DNA from: Flavobacteriaceae bacterium
GTDB lineage: Bacteria; Bacteroidota; Bacteroidia; Flavobacteriales; Flavobacteriaceae
Assembly (NCBI GenBank): GCA_016763715.1
Contig: JAESTG010000046.1
Coordinates: forward strand, 1-6,440
DNA length: 6,440 bases
Direction: 5' to 3'
Shown: piece after piece, positions 1-6,440 of the stretch
Numbering within the stretch: position 1 is the stretch's first letter
Layout of the letters: every line of letters begins with the position of its first letter
Translations under genes and position numbers: made by a program
Notes under the pieces: model-generated
What the model was told of the DNA's origin: nothing
Database searches by the model: none
Seen by the model: the letters and a program-made list of their open reading frames with translations, nothing else

Positions 1-1220
1 TTATGGGTAAGAACGACCACGCGATTTATGAAATTTCCAAAAATTGCTACGAGTTCAGAGTTATTTCTAGTTTGGAAATCGGCCCAAGTGAAATCATTGT
101 CTTTTGTTTGAGGTGCATTGGCCGTTAAGGCATATCGCAATACATCTTGTTGTCCAGGGAAATCCTCTAAATATTCATGCAACCAAACCGCCCAGTTTTT
201 ACTAGTTGAAATTTTGTTGCCTTCCAAATTAAGAAATTCATTAGCTGGAACATTATCTGGGACCACATAACTACCTTCGGCTTTCAGCATACAGGGGAAG
301 ATAATGCAATGGAATACGATGTTGTCTTTACCTATAAAATGTAGTAATTTGGTTTCTTTATCTTCCCAATAAGGCTCCCATTCTTTTCCTTCTCTTTCCG
401 CCCATTCTTTAGTAGCAGAAATATATCCAATTGGAGCATCAAACCAGACATAAAGCACTTTTCCCTCGGCTCCTTCAACTGGAACAGGAATACCCCAATC
501 CAAATCTCTCGTTACTGCTCGTGGACGTAACCCATCATCAATCCAAGACTTGCATTGCCCATAAACGTTGGTTTTCCAGTCTTTTTTATGCCCTTCCAAA
601 ATCCATTTCTTCAACCAGTCTTCGTATTGATCCAATGGTAAAAACCAGTGTTTGGTTTCTTTCAAACTTGGAACAGCACCCGTAATTGCGCTTTTTGGCT
701 GGATGAGATCCGTTGCATTATGTGAAGTCCCGCAATTTTCACATTGGTCTCCATAACTTTCTTCAAAACCACATTTAGGGCAGGTTCCCACAATGAATCT
801 GTCTGCTAAAAATTGGTTGGCTTCGGCGTCATAGAATTGTTCAGTTACTTGTTCTACAAATTTTCCGTCGTCATATAATTTTTTAAAAAACTCGGAGGCG
901 GTATCATGATGTATTTTAGCAGAAGTTCGAGAATAGTTGTCGAACGAGATGCCAAATTCCTCGAAGGATTTTTTGATGATAGCATGATATTTATCTACTA
1001 CTTGCTGAGGAGTAATCCCTTCTTTTTTCGCCTTTAGTGTAATGGGAACTCCATGTTCATCACTTCCGCAGACAAAAAGAACATCCTTCTCTTGTAAACG
1101 TTGAAAACGCGCGTAAATATCGGCTGGGATATAAACTCCTGCCAAATGACCTATGTGAACAGGGCCATTGGTGTAAGGCAATGCGGCTGTGATGGTATAT
1201 CTTTTTGGATCTTGACTCAT
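1..1220 (-). CDS. metG: Methionyl-tRNA synthetase, N-terminal 406 residues (3' end outside window)
   Basis: Cytoplasmic class I aminoacyl-tRNA synthetase that charges tRNA-Met with methionine using ATP. Reading the minus strand from the ATG at 1220-1218 gives 406 uninterrupted codons plus two bases, then the window ends. Bacteroidetes MetG is about 690 residues, so the anticodon-binding region and any C-terminal tRNA-binding domain are missing from view only because of the edge. The HIGH motif is at residues 22-25 (in [12 protein letters not shown]). A CPKC/CENC zinc knuckle uses C147, C150, C160 and C163. The KMSKS loop appears as KISTS at 336-340, inside [16 protein letters not shown]. The start is supported by the usual short N-terminus ([19 protein letters not shown]). 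No clear Shine-Dalgarno sequence precedes it. The gene has its own probable promoter and is separated from the upstream operon by a terminator. Confidence 0.97.
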   Translation of the reverse strand, partial: MSQDPKRYTITAALPYTNGPVHIGHLAGVYIPADIYARFQRLQEKDVLFVCGSDEHGVPITLKAKKEGITPQQVVDKYHAIIKKSFEEFGISFDNYSRTSAKIHHDTASEFFKKLYDDGKFVEQVTEQFYDAEANQFLADRFIVGTCPKCGFEESYGDQCENCGTSHNATDLIQPKSAITGAVPSLKETKHWFLPLDQYEDWLKKWILEGHKKDWKTNVYGQCKSWIDDGLRPRAVTRDLDWGIPVPVEGAEGKVLYVWFDAPIGYISATKEWAEREGKEWEPYWEDKETKLLHFIGKDNIVFHCIIFPCMLKAEGSYVVPDNVPANEFLNLEGNKISTSKNWAVWLHEYLEDFPGQQDVLRYALTANAPQTKDNDFTWADFQTRNNSELVAIFGNFINRVVVLTH

Positions 1221-1294
1221 AAGTTATTCTGAATGTACACCTCTTTATATTCTTATCAAATTAAATAACTATTGATAGGTGCTTTAAGCATGTG

Positions 1295-1302
1295 CAAAAA
1301 TA
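1295..1302 (-). promoter_or_regulatory. Probable metG promoter, Bacteroidetes -7 box
   Basis: On the minus strand the bases read TATTTTTG, a full match to the Bacteroidetes sigma-70 -7 consensus TAnnTTTG. It lies 74 bp upstream of the metG ATG and just downstream of the terminator of the preceding operon. No convincing TTG (-33) element is found 17-20 bp further upstream. Transcription would start near 1288, giving a leader of roughly 65-70 nt. The assignment rests on motif and position only. Confidence 0.5.
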
Positions 1303-1331
1303 GGAATTTTATCTTCGGAAGTCTGGCTCCT

Positions 1332-1363
1332 AAAAAGAAAAGCCTCCTGAATGGAAGACTTTT
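1332..1363 (-). terminator. Rho-independent terminator of the DUF1800-DUF1501 operon
   Basis: On the minus strand, 21 bp after the DUF1501 stop codon, a hairpin forms between AAAAGTCTTC and GGAGGCTTTT. It has about 10 pairs, two of them G-T wobbles, and a loop of about 6 nt. A tract reading TCTTTTT on the minus strand follows directly. Placement between the DUF1501 stop and the metG promoter fits an operon end. Confidence 0.8.
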
Positions 1364-1384
1364 CAAAAATAAATTTTAATAGAA

Positions 1385-3010
1385 TTAATTGATCATTATC
1401 GATTTACTATAATTTTGACCTCCTGTTGTAATGCGATAAATATATTGACCAAAGCTCAATCGTGTATTTACTGCAGCTTTGACGTCAATTTTGTGTTGCC
1501 CTAGAAAGAGCATTTCATTTTTAAGCGTAGCTATTTCTTTACCCATAATATCATATAACTTAATGTTTACATTAGCTGTTAGAGGCATCTGAAGTTCGAT
1601 ATAAGTACGATCGTTTTGATATGTAGGGCGATGAACCAAACGGCTTGTGTTGCTAAAATCTGTTGTTCCTAAAATATCACAATTGAAACCAAGATCTAGA
1701 GATTCATAAGATTGGCCTAAAAGAATTAAATCCAAAACAACAGGGTCAAGGCAGAACCAATCTGTTAAAATCGTGCTGTAAACATCGCGAAAATCGGAAG
1801 TTGGGATAAGGTTGTCATTGCTATCCCAAACACTAATATCTGGATGTTCTCCCACAAGGCCACTTCCTTCTAATCCTGGACCAAACAGTAATACGGGAGA
1901 AGCGGCTCCATGATCGGTTCCTTCAGATCCATTTTCATAAGGACGACGTCCAAATTCAGAAATGGTCATAGATAGCACTGGAGTATCCATACCAGTTGCA
2001 GCTAAATCGTCGTAAAAGCTTTTCATCGAGTTTGCCACATCTTCCAAAATAGTTCTGTGTCCATCTACTTGATTGGCGTGCGTATCGAAACCGTCCAAAG
2101 TGACCATGTATACCTTTGTGCCTAATCCTCCTTTAATGAGTCTAGCTACGATAGCTAATTGACTTGCTAAATCGGCATCTTGATCGTAAGTGGCATCGTT
2201 GTTTGCCGATAAATAGGCATCGTTAATTACACTTGCATATAAAAATGTAGTATTTGTGGTAGAACGCATAAATAACAACTTGTCGCCATACACACAATCT
2301 GGAATATCTAAAACATCATGGAAAGTTCCATTTTGAGCCACGTTAGCTAGCTGTGTTGGGTTGGCTACTGCGAAAGCATAGTTGTTGTCGGTTCCTTCAA
2401 AGACAAGGTTGCCAATACTTCCTATTTGAACGGCAGGAGGTGTTGCTGGTGGATTGATCAAATAATCAGGATAAAGATCTTCAAAATAACGTCCCCACCA
2501 ACCAGTTGCTTCAAAATCATTAGCTTTGGTGGAAGCCCATATATCGGAGCTTCTAAAATGTGATAAATTTTGGTTTGGATAACCAACACCATGTACTACT
2601 TTCATTTTACCATCGCCCCAAATAGATTCTAGGCCAGGGCTCATATAATTTGGTATTCCGAAGTCATTATTCAGCATAAATAAGTCATTCTCCTGATGGC
2701 GAATGGTGGGTCTTAAATTGGCGTAATTGGCATAATCGTACACTGGCACAATGGTATTTAGTCCATCGTTACCTCCTTTAAGGCGTATAATCACCAATAT
2801 ATTTTCGTTGGCACTTTCTGCTAGCGCAACAGACAATGGTGATGGTGTTGACGCCGTCACTGAGCTTGCGCCAAGCATCATACTGCCAGCGCCCGCCAGA
2901 CCTAAGGCCTGAATAAAGGAACGTCTATTCCATTGGCTGTGTTCTTGATCGTGAATGTGCTTTTCTTCTTTAGAAGCTTTTTTATTTGGGAGGGAATTAT
3001 TGTTACACAT
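1385..3010 (-). CDS. DUF1501 family protein with Tat signal and T9SS type A sorting domain
   Basis: A 541-residue exported protein of the DUF1501 family, which is related to the alkaline phosphatase/sulfatase fold; its reaction is not established. The N-terminus is polar and then shows a twin-arginine motif, NRRSFIQ (R29-R30), followed by an Ala/Gly-rich hydrophobic stretch at about 31-54, which is a typical Tat signal. Family motifs follow in order: IIRLKGGNDGLNTIVP (about 74-89), SHFRSSDIW (about 150-158), LDGFDTHANQ (305-314), SEFGRRPYENGSEGTDHG (351-368) and FRDVYSTILTDWF (407-419). D309, H311, D366 and H367 are candidate metal or active-site residues by analogy with the superfamily. Residues about 470-541 form a T9SS type A sorting domain (VNIKLYDIMGKEIATL, then FGQYIYRITTGG and the terminal SKSIMIN). 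The ATG at 3010 is the only start upstream of the RR motif. It lies 7 bp after the DUF1800 stop with no Shine-Dalgarno sequence, which suggests coupled translation. Confidence 0.93.
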   Translation of the reverse strand: MCNNNSLPNKKASKEEKHIHDQEHSQWNRRSFIQALGLAGAGSMMLGASSVTASTPSPLSVALAESANENILVIIRLKGGNDGLNTIVPVYDYANYANLRPTIRHQENDLFMLNNDFGIPNYMSPGLESIWGDGKMKVVHGVGYPNQNLSHFRSSDIWASTKANDFEATGWWGRYFEDLYPDYLINPPATPPAVQIGSIGNLVFEGTDNNYAFAVANPTQLANVAQNGTFHDVLDIPDCVYGDKLLFMRSTTNTTFLYASVINDAYLSANNDATYDQDADLASQLAIVARLIKGGLGTKVYMVTLDGFDTHANQVDGHRTILEDVANSMKSFYDDLAATGMDTPVLSMTISEFGRRPYENGSEGTDHGAASPVLLFGPGLEGSGLVGEHPDISVWDSNDNLIPTSDFRDVYSTILTDWFCLDPVVLDLILLGQSYESLDLGFNCDILGTTDFSNTSRLVHRPTYQNDRTYIELQMPLTANVNIKLYDIMGKEIATLKNEMLFLGQHKIDVKAAVNTRLSFGQYIYRITTGGQNYSKSIMIN

Positions 3011-3017
3011 AGCGCAA

Positions 3018-4511
3018 TTATTTAAGTTGGAATTCGGGCATTCTACAAATATGAACTAGTAATAAGAGGCATTGGTAGGGTGCCTCCGTCCAACTGAGAT
3101 TCCATGTGCCATCATCATAGTAGTTTTGTGGAATTTCCCATTTAAAGATGTCTGTTGCTGCCTCATAATCGGTTAAGGTGTGTAAGGTTTTTGGAACAAA
3201 ATGATCCACCATAACTTGTGTAATAAATTCAGGGTTGTTGCTGTCATTAGATAATTCTCGAGCAAGGTCTACCAAGCTAAATTCATAGCCGCTGTTAAAT
3301 AGAAAACCTATATAAATTTCCATTAATTCCCAGCGACCAGTTAATGTCGAACTGTTAATCCATGTTTCATCACGTTGCCATCCAGAAACATCTGGTGGGT
3401 CGTAGATTTCCTGTCCCATCAAGCCGGCATAGTAAAGAAAGGCCTCCATTAAATCTGTATTGAAAAAGAAGTTACTATCGTTTACAAAATTGAAGATGAT
3501 GTCCACCGGGCTTTTAATAACAACACCAACGGCTCGTTCATCATAGAAATGCTCACTTTTAAATAGCTGTTTGAGCATGGGAACCAATTCAAAATTATTG
3601 CTAATTAATGCTTGTGCTAATGGGGTGATAATGTTGGCTTCGATAAGTGTATCCACATCAGGACTTACAAAAAACTCATATAGTTTTCTACAAATGTGGG
3701 TTGCAATTTCAGTGCTACGTTCAGCAAATAGGATATCAATAACGTCCTCATACCCCCAATTTCCAGTCTGATTAAAAATTGTTTTATCTCCATTGTCGAA
3801 GGTGCTTGCATCAAAATAGATATCGGCACCAGGCTCTGTCCAGTGGTTATAACCTGTAAGGGCTCTAGCGGTTTCGGTTATGTCATTTTGGGTGTAATTA
3901 TTGCCTTCACCTAAAGTAAATAATTCAAATAATTCTCGTGCGTAGTTTTCATTTGGATCGTTGTTGGTGTTTTCAAAGCCATTGAGGTAAAGCAGCATAT
4001 TATTATTTTTGCCAACGCTTCTTACAAATTCTTTGTAATTACCTAGAACATTCACTTGCATCATGTTATAATACTGGAACATGTAGGGCGCATAAAAAAC
4101 TGATTCCAACTCGGTCACAAAATGATTCATCCAGAAGAATGACATTCTGCCTCTAAAAGTTTCAGCGATAATATCGTTACCTGTTTGTATCCGCCAATCA
4201 AATACATACTGATTATTATCGTTTTCAAAGTCGGCAAAATCACTTACAGCATAATATCCCCATACAGGAGTTGGGGTAGGCGGTAAATTTGCAGCTGTAT
4301 CTACCAAGCTATCAATAAAATTACTTGGTGTAAGAGCCAAGGCATCATCTACTTGCATGATGTTAACTCCAAACCCAAGACGGCGATAAGTATGCTTTAT
4401 TTTGGCAACATTCCAAGGATTTCCACCACTAGGAATATAAGGGGAAAGTGTAGCTGTATTGCATGAAGCATTTATAGCAATTTCCATAGGCTCAGTCTTT
4501 TCGGGGTTCAT
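3018..4511 (-). CDS. DUF1800 family protein
   Basis: A 497-residue member of the DUF1800 family, whose biochemical role is unknown and whose genes commonly sit next to DUF1501 genes, as here. Recognisable family blocks are KIKHTYRRLGFG (37-48), FFWMNHF (125-131), MLLYLNGFENTNNDPNENYA with the following RELFELFTLGEG (172-203), YTQNDITETARALTGY (206-221), CRKLYEFFV (274-282), KSPVDIIF (333-340) and GQEIYDPPDVSGW (366-378). The start at 4511 (MNPEKTEPMEIAI) is the only usable one: the open frame extends only about 18 codons further upstream to a TAA and holds no ATG, GTG or TTG. No Sec, Tat or lipoprotein signal is visible at the N-terminus, and there is no C-terminal sorting domain, unlike its DUF1501 partner. 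It is the first gene of a two-gene operon whose second gene begins 7 bp after its stop. Confidence 0.93.
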   Translation of the reverse strand: MNPEKTEPMEIAINASCNTATLSPYIPSGGNPWNVAKIKHTYRRLGFGVNIMQVDDALALTPSNFIDSLVDTAANLPPTPTPVWGYYAVSDFADFENDNNQYVFDWRIQTGNDIIAETFRGRMSFFWMNHFVTELESVFYAPYMFQYYNMMQVNVLGNYKEFVRSVGKNNNMLLYLNGFENTNNDPNENYARELFELFTLGEGNNYTQNDITETARALTGYNHWTEPGADIYFDASTFDNGDKTIFNQTGNWGYEDVIDILFAERSTEIATHICRKLYEFFVSPDVDTLIEANIITPLAQALISNNFELVPMLKQLFKSEHFYDERAVGVVIKSPVDIIFNFVNDSNFFFNTDLMEAFLYYAGLMGQEIYDPPDVSGWQRDETWINSSTLTGRWELMEIYIGFLFNSGYEFSLVDLARELSNDSNNPEFITQVMVDHFVPKTLHTLTDYEAATDIFKWEIPQNYYDDGTWNLSWTEAPYQCLLLLVHICRMPEFQLK

Positions 4512-4616
4512 TAATAGTCTTAAATATACTGAATCAGAACGTTTTGCTCCAAATTGGATTACATTTTAACAGAATAGTTTATTTTTAATCACAAATGATA
4601 TACATCTTTTAAAAAT
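4512..4616. promoter_or_regulatory. Divergent intergenic region between DUF1800 operon and LD-carboxypeptidase gene
   Basis: These 105 AT-rich bases must carry the start signals for both divergent units unless promoters lie inside the genes. On the minus strand TATATTTA (4528-4521) matches 7 of 8 positions of TAnnTTTG, but it sits only 9 bp from the DUF1800 ATG. On the plus strand TACATTTT, starting near 4560, also matches 7 of 8, with TTTTG upstream at a spacing that is too short. Neither is a confident promoter. No Shine-Dalgarno sequence is seen for either gene; the plus-strand gene is preceded by an A-rich stretch, as is common in Bacteroidetes. Confidence 0.35.
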
Positions 4617-5513
4617 ATGATTGCCCCCAGTTTTTTAAAACCTGACGATACAATTGCAATTGTATCAACTGCCCGAAAAATCACCAAATCTGAATTAAAT
4701 CCAGCACTCAAACTTCTGGCAAAAATGGAACTTAAAGTTGTTTTGGGTCACACTATTGGTGCCCAAGATCATCAATTTGCTGGCAATGATTCTTTACGAA
4801 CTCAGGATTTTCAAGCTATGTTAGACAATCCAAAGATCAAAGCTATTTGGTGCGCCCGTGGAGGTTATGGAACAGTGCGTATGCTGGATGGATTGGATTT
4901 TTCAGGGTTTAGAGAAAACCCAAAATGGATTATTGGCTATAGTGATGTCACAGCATTACATAGTCACATTCATAATTTCGGAATTGAGACGCTACATGCT
5001 CAAATGCCTTTAGATATTGAAAAAAAGAGTACGGAAGCACGTGCGAGTATTTTTGAAGTACTCTTCGGAAGAAACTACAACATCACTTATACTTCAGAAA
5101 ATAAGAAGAACCAGATAGGTATTGCCAAAGGGGAATTAGTTGGTGGTAACTTATCTGTTTTATATTCCCTTTGCGGAAGTCCTTCAGCCTTAAATACCGA
5201 AGGGAAAATACTTTTTTTGGAAGATCTTGACGAGTATTTGTATCACATTGACCGTATGTTTCAGAATTTGAAGCGAAATAATCTTTTAAATAATTTAGCA
5301 GGGCTAGTTATTGGAGGGTTTACGAAAATGCATGATAATACCATTCCTTTTGGAAAGACGGTGGAGCAAATTATAATGGAGTCGATTGGGGATGTGACCT
5401 ATCCGGTATGTTTTAATTTTCCAGCAGGCCACGTTAAAGATAACCGCGCACTAATTTTAGGTAGGGAAGTAAAGCTGATGGTAAAGGCCGATGAAGTTTC
5501 TCTTCAATTTTGA
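4617..5513 (+). CDS. ldcA: LD-carboxypeptidase (muramoyltetrapeptide carboxypeptidase), peptidase family S66
   Basis: A cytoplasmic serine peptidase that removes the terminal D-alanine from murein tetrapeptides by cutting the L,D bond after the diamino acid, as part of peptidoglycan recycling. The 298 residues equal the usual family length (about 300) and there is no signal peptide. The nucleophile is Ser109 in IIGYSDVTALH. The other triad members are Glu202 in ILFLEDLDEYLYHIDRM and His272 in FPAGHVKDNRALILG, giving the family's Ser-Glu-His triad in the expected order. Other family landmarks are the N-terminal LKPDDTIAIVSTAR, AIWCARGGYGTVRMLDGLDF (77-96), GELVGGNLSVLYSLCGSP (172-189) and LAGLVIGGF (227-235). 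The ATG at 4617 gives the standard short N-terminus. A yraN-like gene follows 120 bp downstream on the same strand. A related S66 activity on other peptides, such as microcin-type compounds, cannot be excluded from sequence alone. Confidence 0.93.
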   Translation: MIAPSFLKPDDTIAIVSTARKITKSELNPALKLLAKMELKVVLGHTIGAQDHQFAGNDSLRTQDFQAMLDNPKIKAIWCARGGYGTVRMLDGLDFSGFRENPKWIIGYSDVTALHSHIHNFGIETLHAQMPLDIEKKSTEARASIFEVLFGRNYNITYTSENKKNQIGIAKGELVGGNLSVLYSLCGSPSALNTEGKILFLEDLDEYLYHIDRMFQNLKRNNLLNNLAGLVIGGFTKMHDNTIPFGKTVEQIIMESIGDVTYPVCFNFPAGHVKDNRALILGREVKLMVKADEVSLQF

Positions 5514-5633
5514 TATAATCGCTGTTGTTCGTGTAATTTTTCACTCGTAATTCATTAATTCCGATAAGAAGCTTATTATCCTGCTCTCTTCAATACATCT
5601 CATTTTGTAAATTGACTTCCAAATAATTAAGAA

Positions 5634-5995
5634 TTGGCAGATCATAATGAATTAGGAAAATTGGGGGAAAAGCTGGCAGCAGATTTTTTATTGGAAAATG
5701 GCTATACTATTTTGGAGCGTAATTTTGTTTTCGACAGGGCCGAAATTGATATCATTGCCCAAAAGAGGAAGAAACCATTGTAATTGTCGAAGTCAAAACC
5801 AGAAATAGCGCCTTTTTTGGGGATCCTCAGAGTTTTGTAACCCCTGGAAAGATGAAATTATTGGTAAAAGCGGCAAACGAGTATATGATTTCTAATAGCC
5901 TTTCCTTAGAAGTTCGATTCGATATTATTTCAGTTTTAAAAAATAATACAACACAGCAAATAGAACATTTTGAGAATGCTTTTTATCATTTCTGA
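5634..5995 (+). pseudogene. yraN: YraN/UPF0102 family nuclease-like protein, frameshifted
   Basis: This locus encodes a UPF0102 (YraN) protein, a small family with a PD-(D/E)XK nuclease-like fold and no settled function. The first frame starts at a TTG (5634) and reads [20 protein letters not shown], then [23 protein letters not shown]. After that it runs into RKKPL and a TAA at 5781-5783, giving only 49 codons. The family sequence continues one base earlier, in the -1 frame, from GAG at 5765: [34 protein letters not shown], and finally FENAFYHF with TGA at 5993-5995. Adding one A to the AAAA run at 5761-5764 restores a 120-residue protein of normal family length. In that restored protein the putative catalytic residues are E37/D39 and E53/K55, so the break separates the two halves of the site. 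Only a GAA codon separates the upstream in-frame TAA from the TTG, so no longer start exists. It could be a recent real mutation or an indel error in the sequence. Confidence 0.85.
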
Positions 5996-6103
5996 GGTTT
6001 CAACTGAAATTTAACATGGGGGATTTATAAAACACGAGTACTTCTCGATAATGAACAGACGTTGTTTATTTTATTAAAATACATTTGATTCAAATTGTAA
6101 AAA
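5996..6103 (+). promoter_or_regulatory. Intergenic region with a probable Bacteroidetes promoter (TACATTTG at 6080-6087)
   Basis: The 108 bp between the yraN remnant and the membrane protein gene contain TACATTTG, a perfect match to the TAnnTTTG -7 consensus. A TTG at 6062-6064 is the nearest -33-like element, but the 15-bp spacing is a few bases short. Transcription would start near 6094, leaving a leader of only about 10 nt before the GTG at 6104. I see no terminator for the upstream gene; the only hairpin (CGAG/CTCG at 6035-6047) is 4 bp without a T run. Confidence 0.45.
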
Positions 6104-6440
6104 GTGACGCTTACATTAGAGATCGTTGATATAGTTGTGCTAATAGGGATTGTTCAAGGTCTATTTTTGTTTATAGCCCTACAGCGTATTAATAATACCA
6201 ATAAGGGAGCGAATAGAATTCTGTCAATACTTATTCTTATTTGTACTTTTATGTTGGTTGGGAGAGTGTTGATGTTGCGCTTTTTAACGCTTTGGATTTT
6301 CCAATGGTCTCTTGTATTTGATGTGGTTCTTTTCCTATTTGGCCCCCTAGTTTATTTATATACACGTAAGCTTCTGCTAAAGGATAATGGGGATACTAAT
6401 TCATCGTTCTACCATTATATTCCCGCTTTATTTTTTTCAA
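6104..6440 (+). CDS. Membrane protein, probable N-terminal sensor half of an AraC-type regulator (partial)
   Basis: An open frame of 112 codons runs off the right edge. It is rich in hydrophobic segments: about residues 5-25 (EIVDIVVLIGIVQGLFLFIA), about 38-54 (ILSILILICTFMLVGRV) and about 61-84 (LWIFQWSLVFDVVLFLFGPL), with basic or polar linkers such as LQRINNTNKGANR and YTRKLLLKDNGDT, and a fourth segment beginning at HYIPALFF. The layout (GIVQGLFL, then a linker with KGANRILS, then FGPLVYLYTR) resembles the multi-helix membrane domain fused to a C-terminal AraC-type helix-turn-helix in many Bacteroidetes regulators. The DNA-binding part would lie outside the window and is not seen, so the regulator call is inference. 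The start is GTG: the frame has a TAA at 6098-6100, then AAA, then GTG at 6104, and the first in-frame ATG falls inside the second membrane segment. Confidence 0.65.
   Translation, partial: MTLTLEIVDIVVLIGIVQGLFLFIALQRINNTNKGANRILSILILICTFMLVGRVLMLRFLTLWIFQWSLVFDVVLFLFGPLVYLYTRKLLLKDNGDTNSSFYHYIPALFFS

Noticed and set aside
431..685. 84-codon open frame on the plus strand
   Set aside because: It is antisense to metG, whose reading frame here is continuous and contains conserved family sequence. The translated peptide shows no recognisable family features.
3571..3771. 66-codon open frame on the plus strand
   Set aside because: It is antisense to conserved DUF1800 coding sequence (CRKLYEFFV region) and has no independent support.
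5562..5580. Inverted repeat around AAGCTT downstream of the LD-carboxypeptidase gene as a terminator
   Set aside because: The stem is about 5 AT-rich pairs with a 3-base loop and no T run follows on either strand.
5647..5655. ATG near the start of yraN as a start codon
   Set aside because: It is in a different frame and reads ATG AAT TAG, stopping after two codons.
5757..5770. Programmed -1 ribosomal frameshift in yraN
   Set aside because: The site reads C CAA AAG, which is not a proper X XXY YYZ slippery heptamer because the P-site tRNA would re-pair poorly. I saw no obvious downstream stimulatory hairpin, and the family is not known for frameshifting.
6035..6047. CGAG/CTCG hairpin as a terminator for yraN
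   Set aside because: Only 4 bp of stem and no T run.

Overview
The window looks like chromosomal DNA from a low-GC member of the Bacteroidota, most likely a flavobacterium. Three signs point there: a type A T9SS (Por secretion) C-terminal sorting domain, promoter boxes of the Bacteroidetes TAnnTTTG type, and genes that lack Shine-Dalgarno sequences. Gene content is mostly conserved chromosomal genes, and I see no mobile element, CRISPR array, tRNA or rRNA.

Layout. (1) 1-1220, minus: the N-terminal 406 residues of methionyl-tRNA synthetase (metG), whose C-terminal part runs off the left edge. Its probable promoter lies at 1295-1302. (2) 1332-4511, minus: a two-gene operon with a DUF1800 protein first (3018-4511) and a DUF1501 protein 7 bp downstream (1385-3010), closed by a rho-independent terminator at 1332-1363. 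(3) 4512-4616: a 105-bp divergent intergenic region. (4) 4617-5513, plus: an LD-carboxypeptidase of peptidase family S66 with an intact Ser-Glu-His triad. (5) 5634-5995, plus: a YraN/UPF0102 gene broken by a single-base deletion that separates the two halves of its nuclease-like active site. (6) 6104-6440, plus: the start of an integral membrane protein that resembles the membrane-sensor half of Bacteroidetes AraC-type regulators, cut by the right edge and preceded by a perfect TAnnTTTG box.

How the genes relate. The DUF1800/DUF1501 pair is a recurrent bacterial gene pair of unknown biochemical role. Here the DUF1501 protein carries both a twin-arginine signal and a T9SS sorting domain, so it is predicted to cross the inner membrane folded and then be moved to the cell surface or medium. 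Its DUF1800 partner has no visible signal peptide. The LD-carboxypeptidase is a cytoplasmic murein-recycling enzyme, and MetG is housekeeping. The points most worth a second look are the Tat plus T9SS combination, the possible piggy-back export of the DUF1800 partner, and the yraN frameshift.
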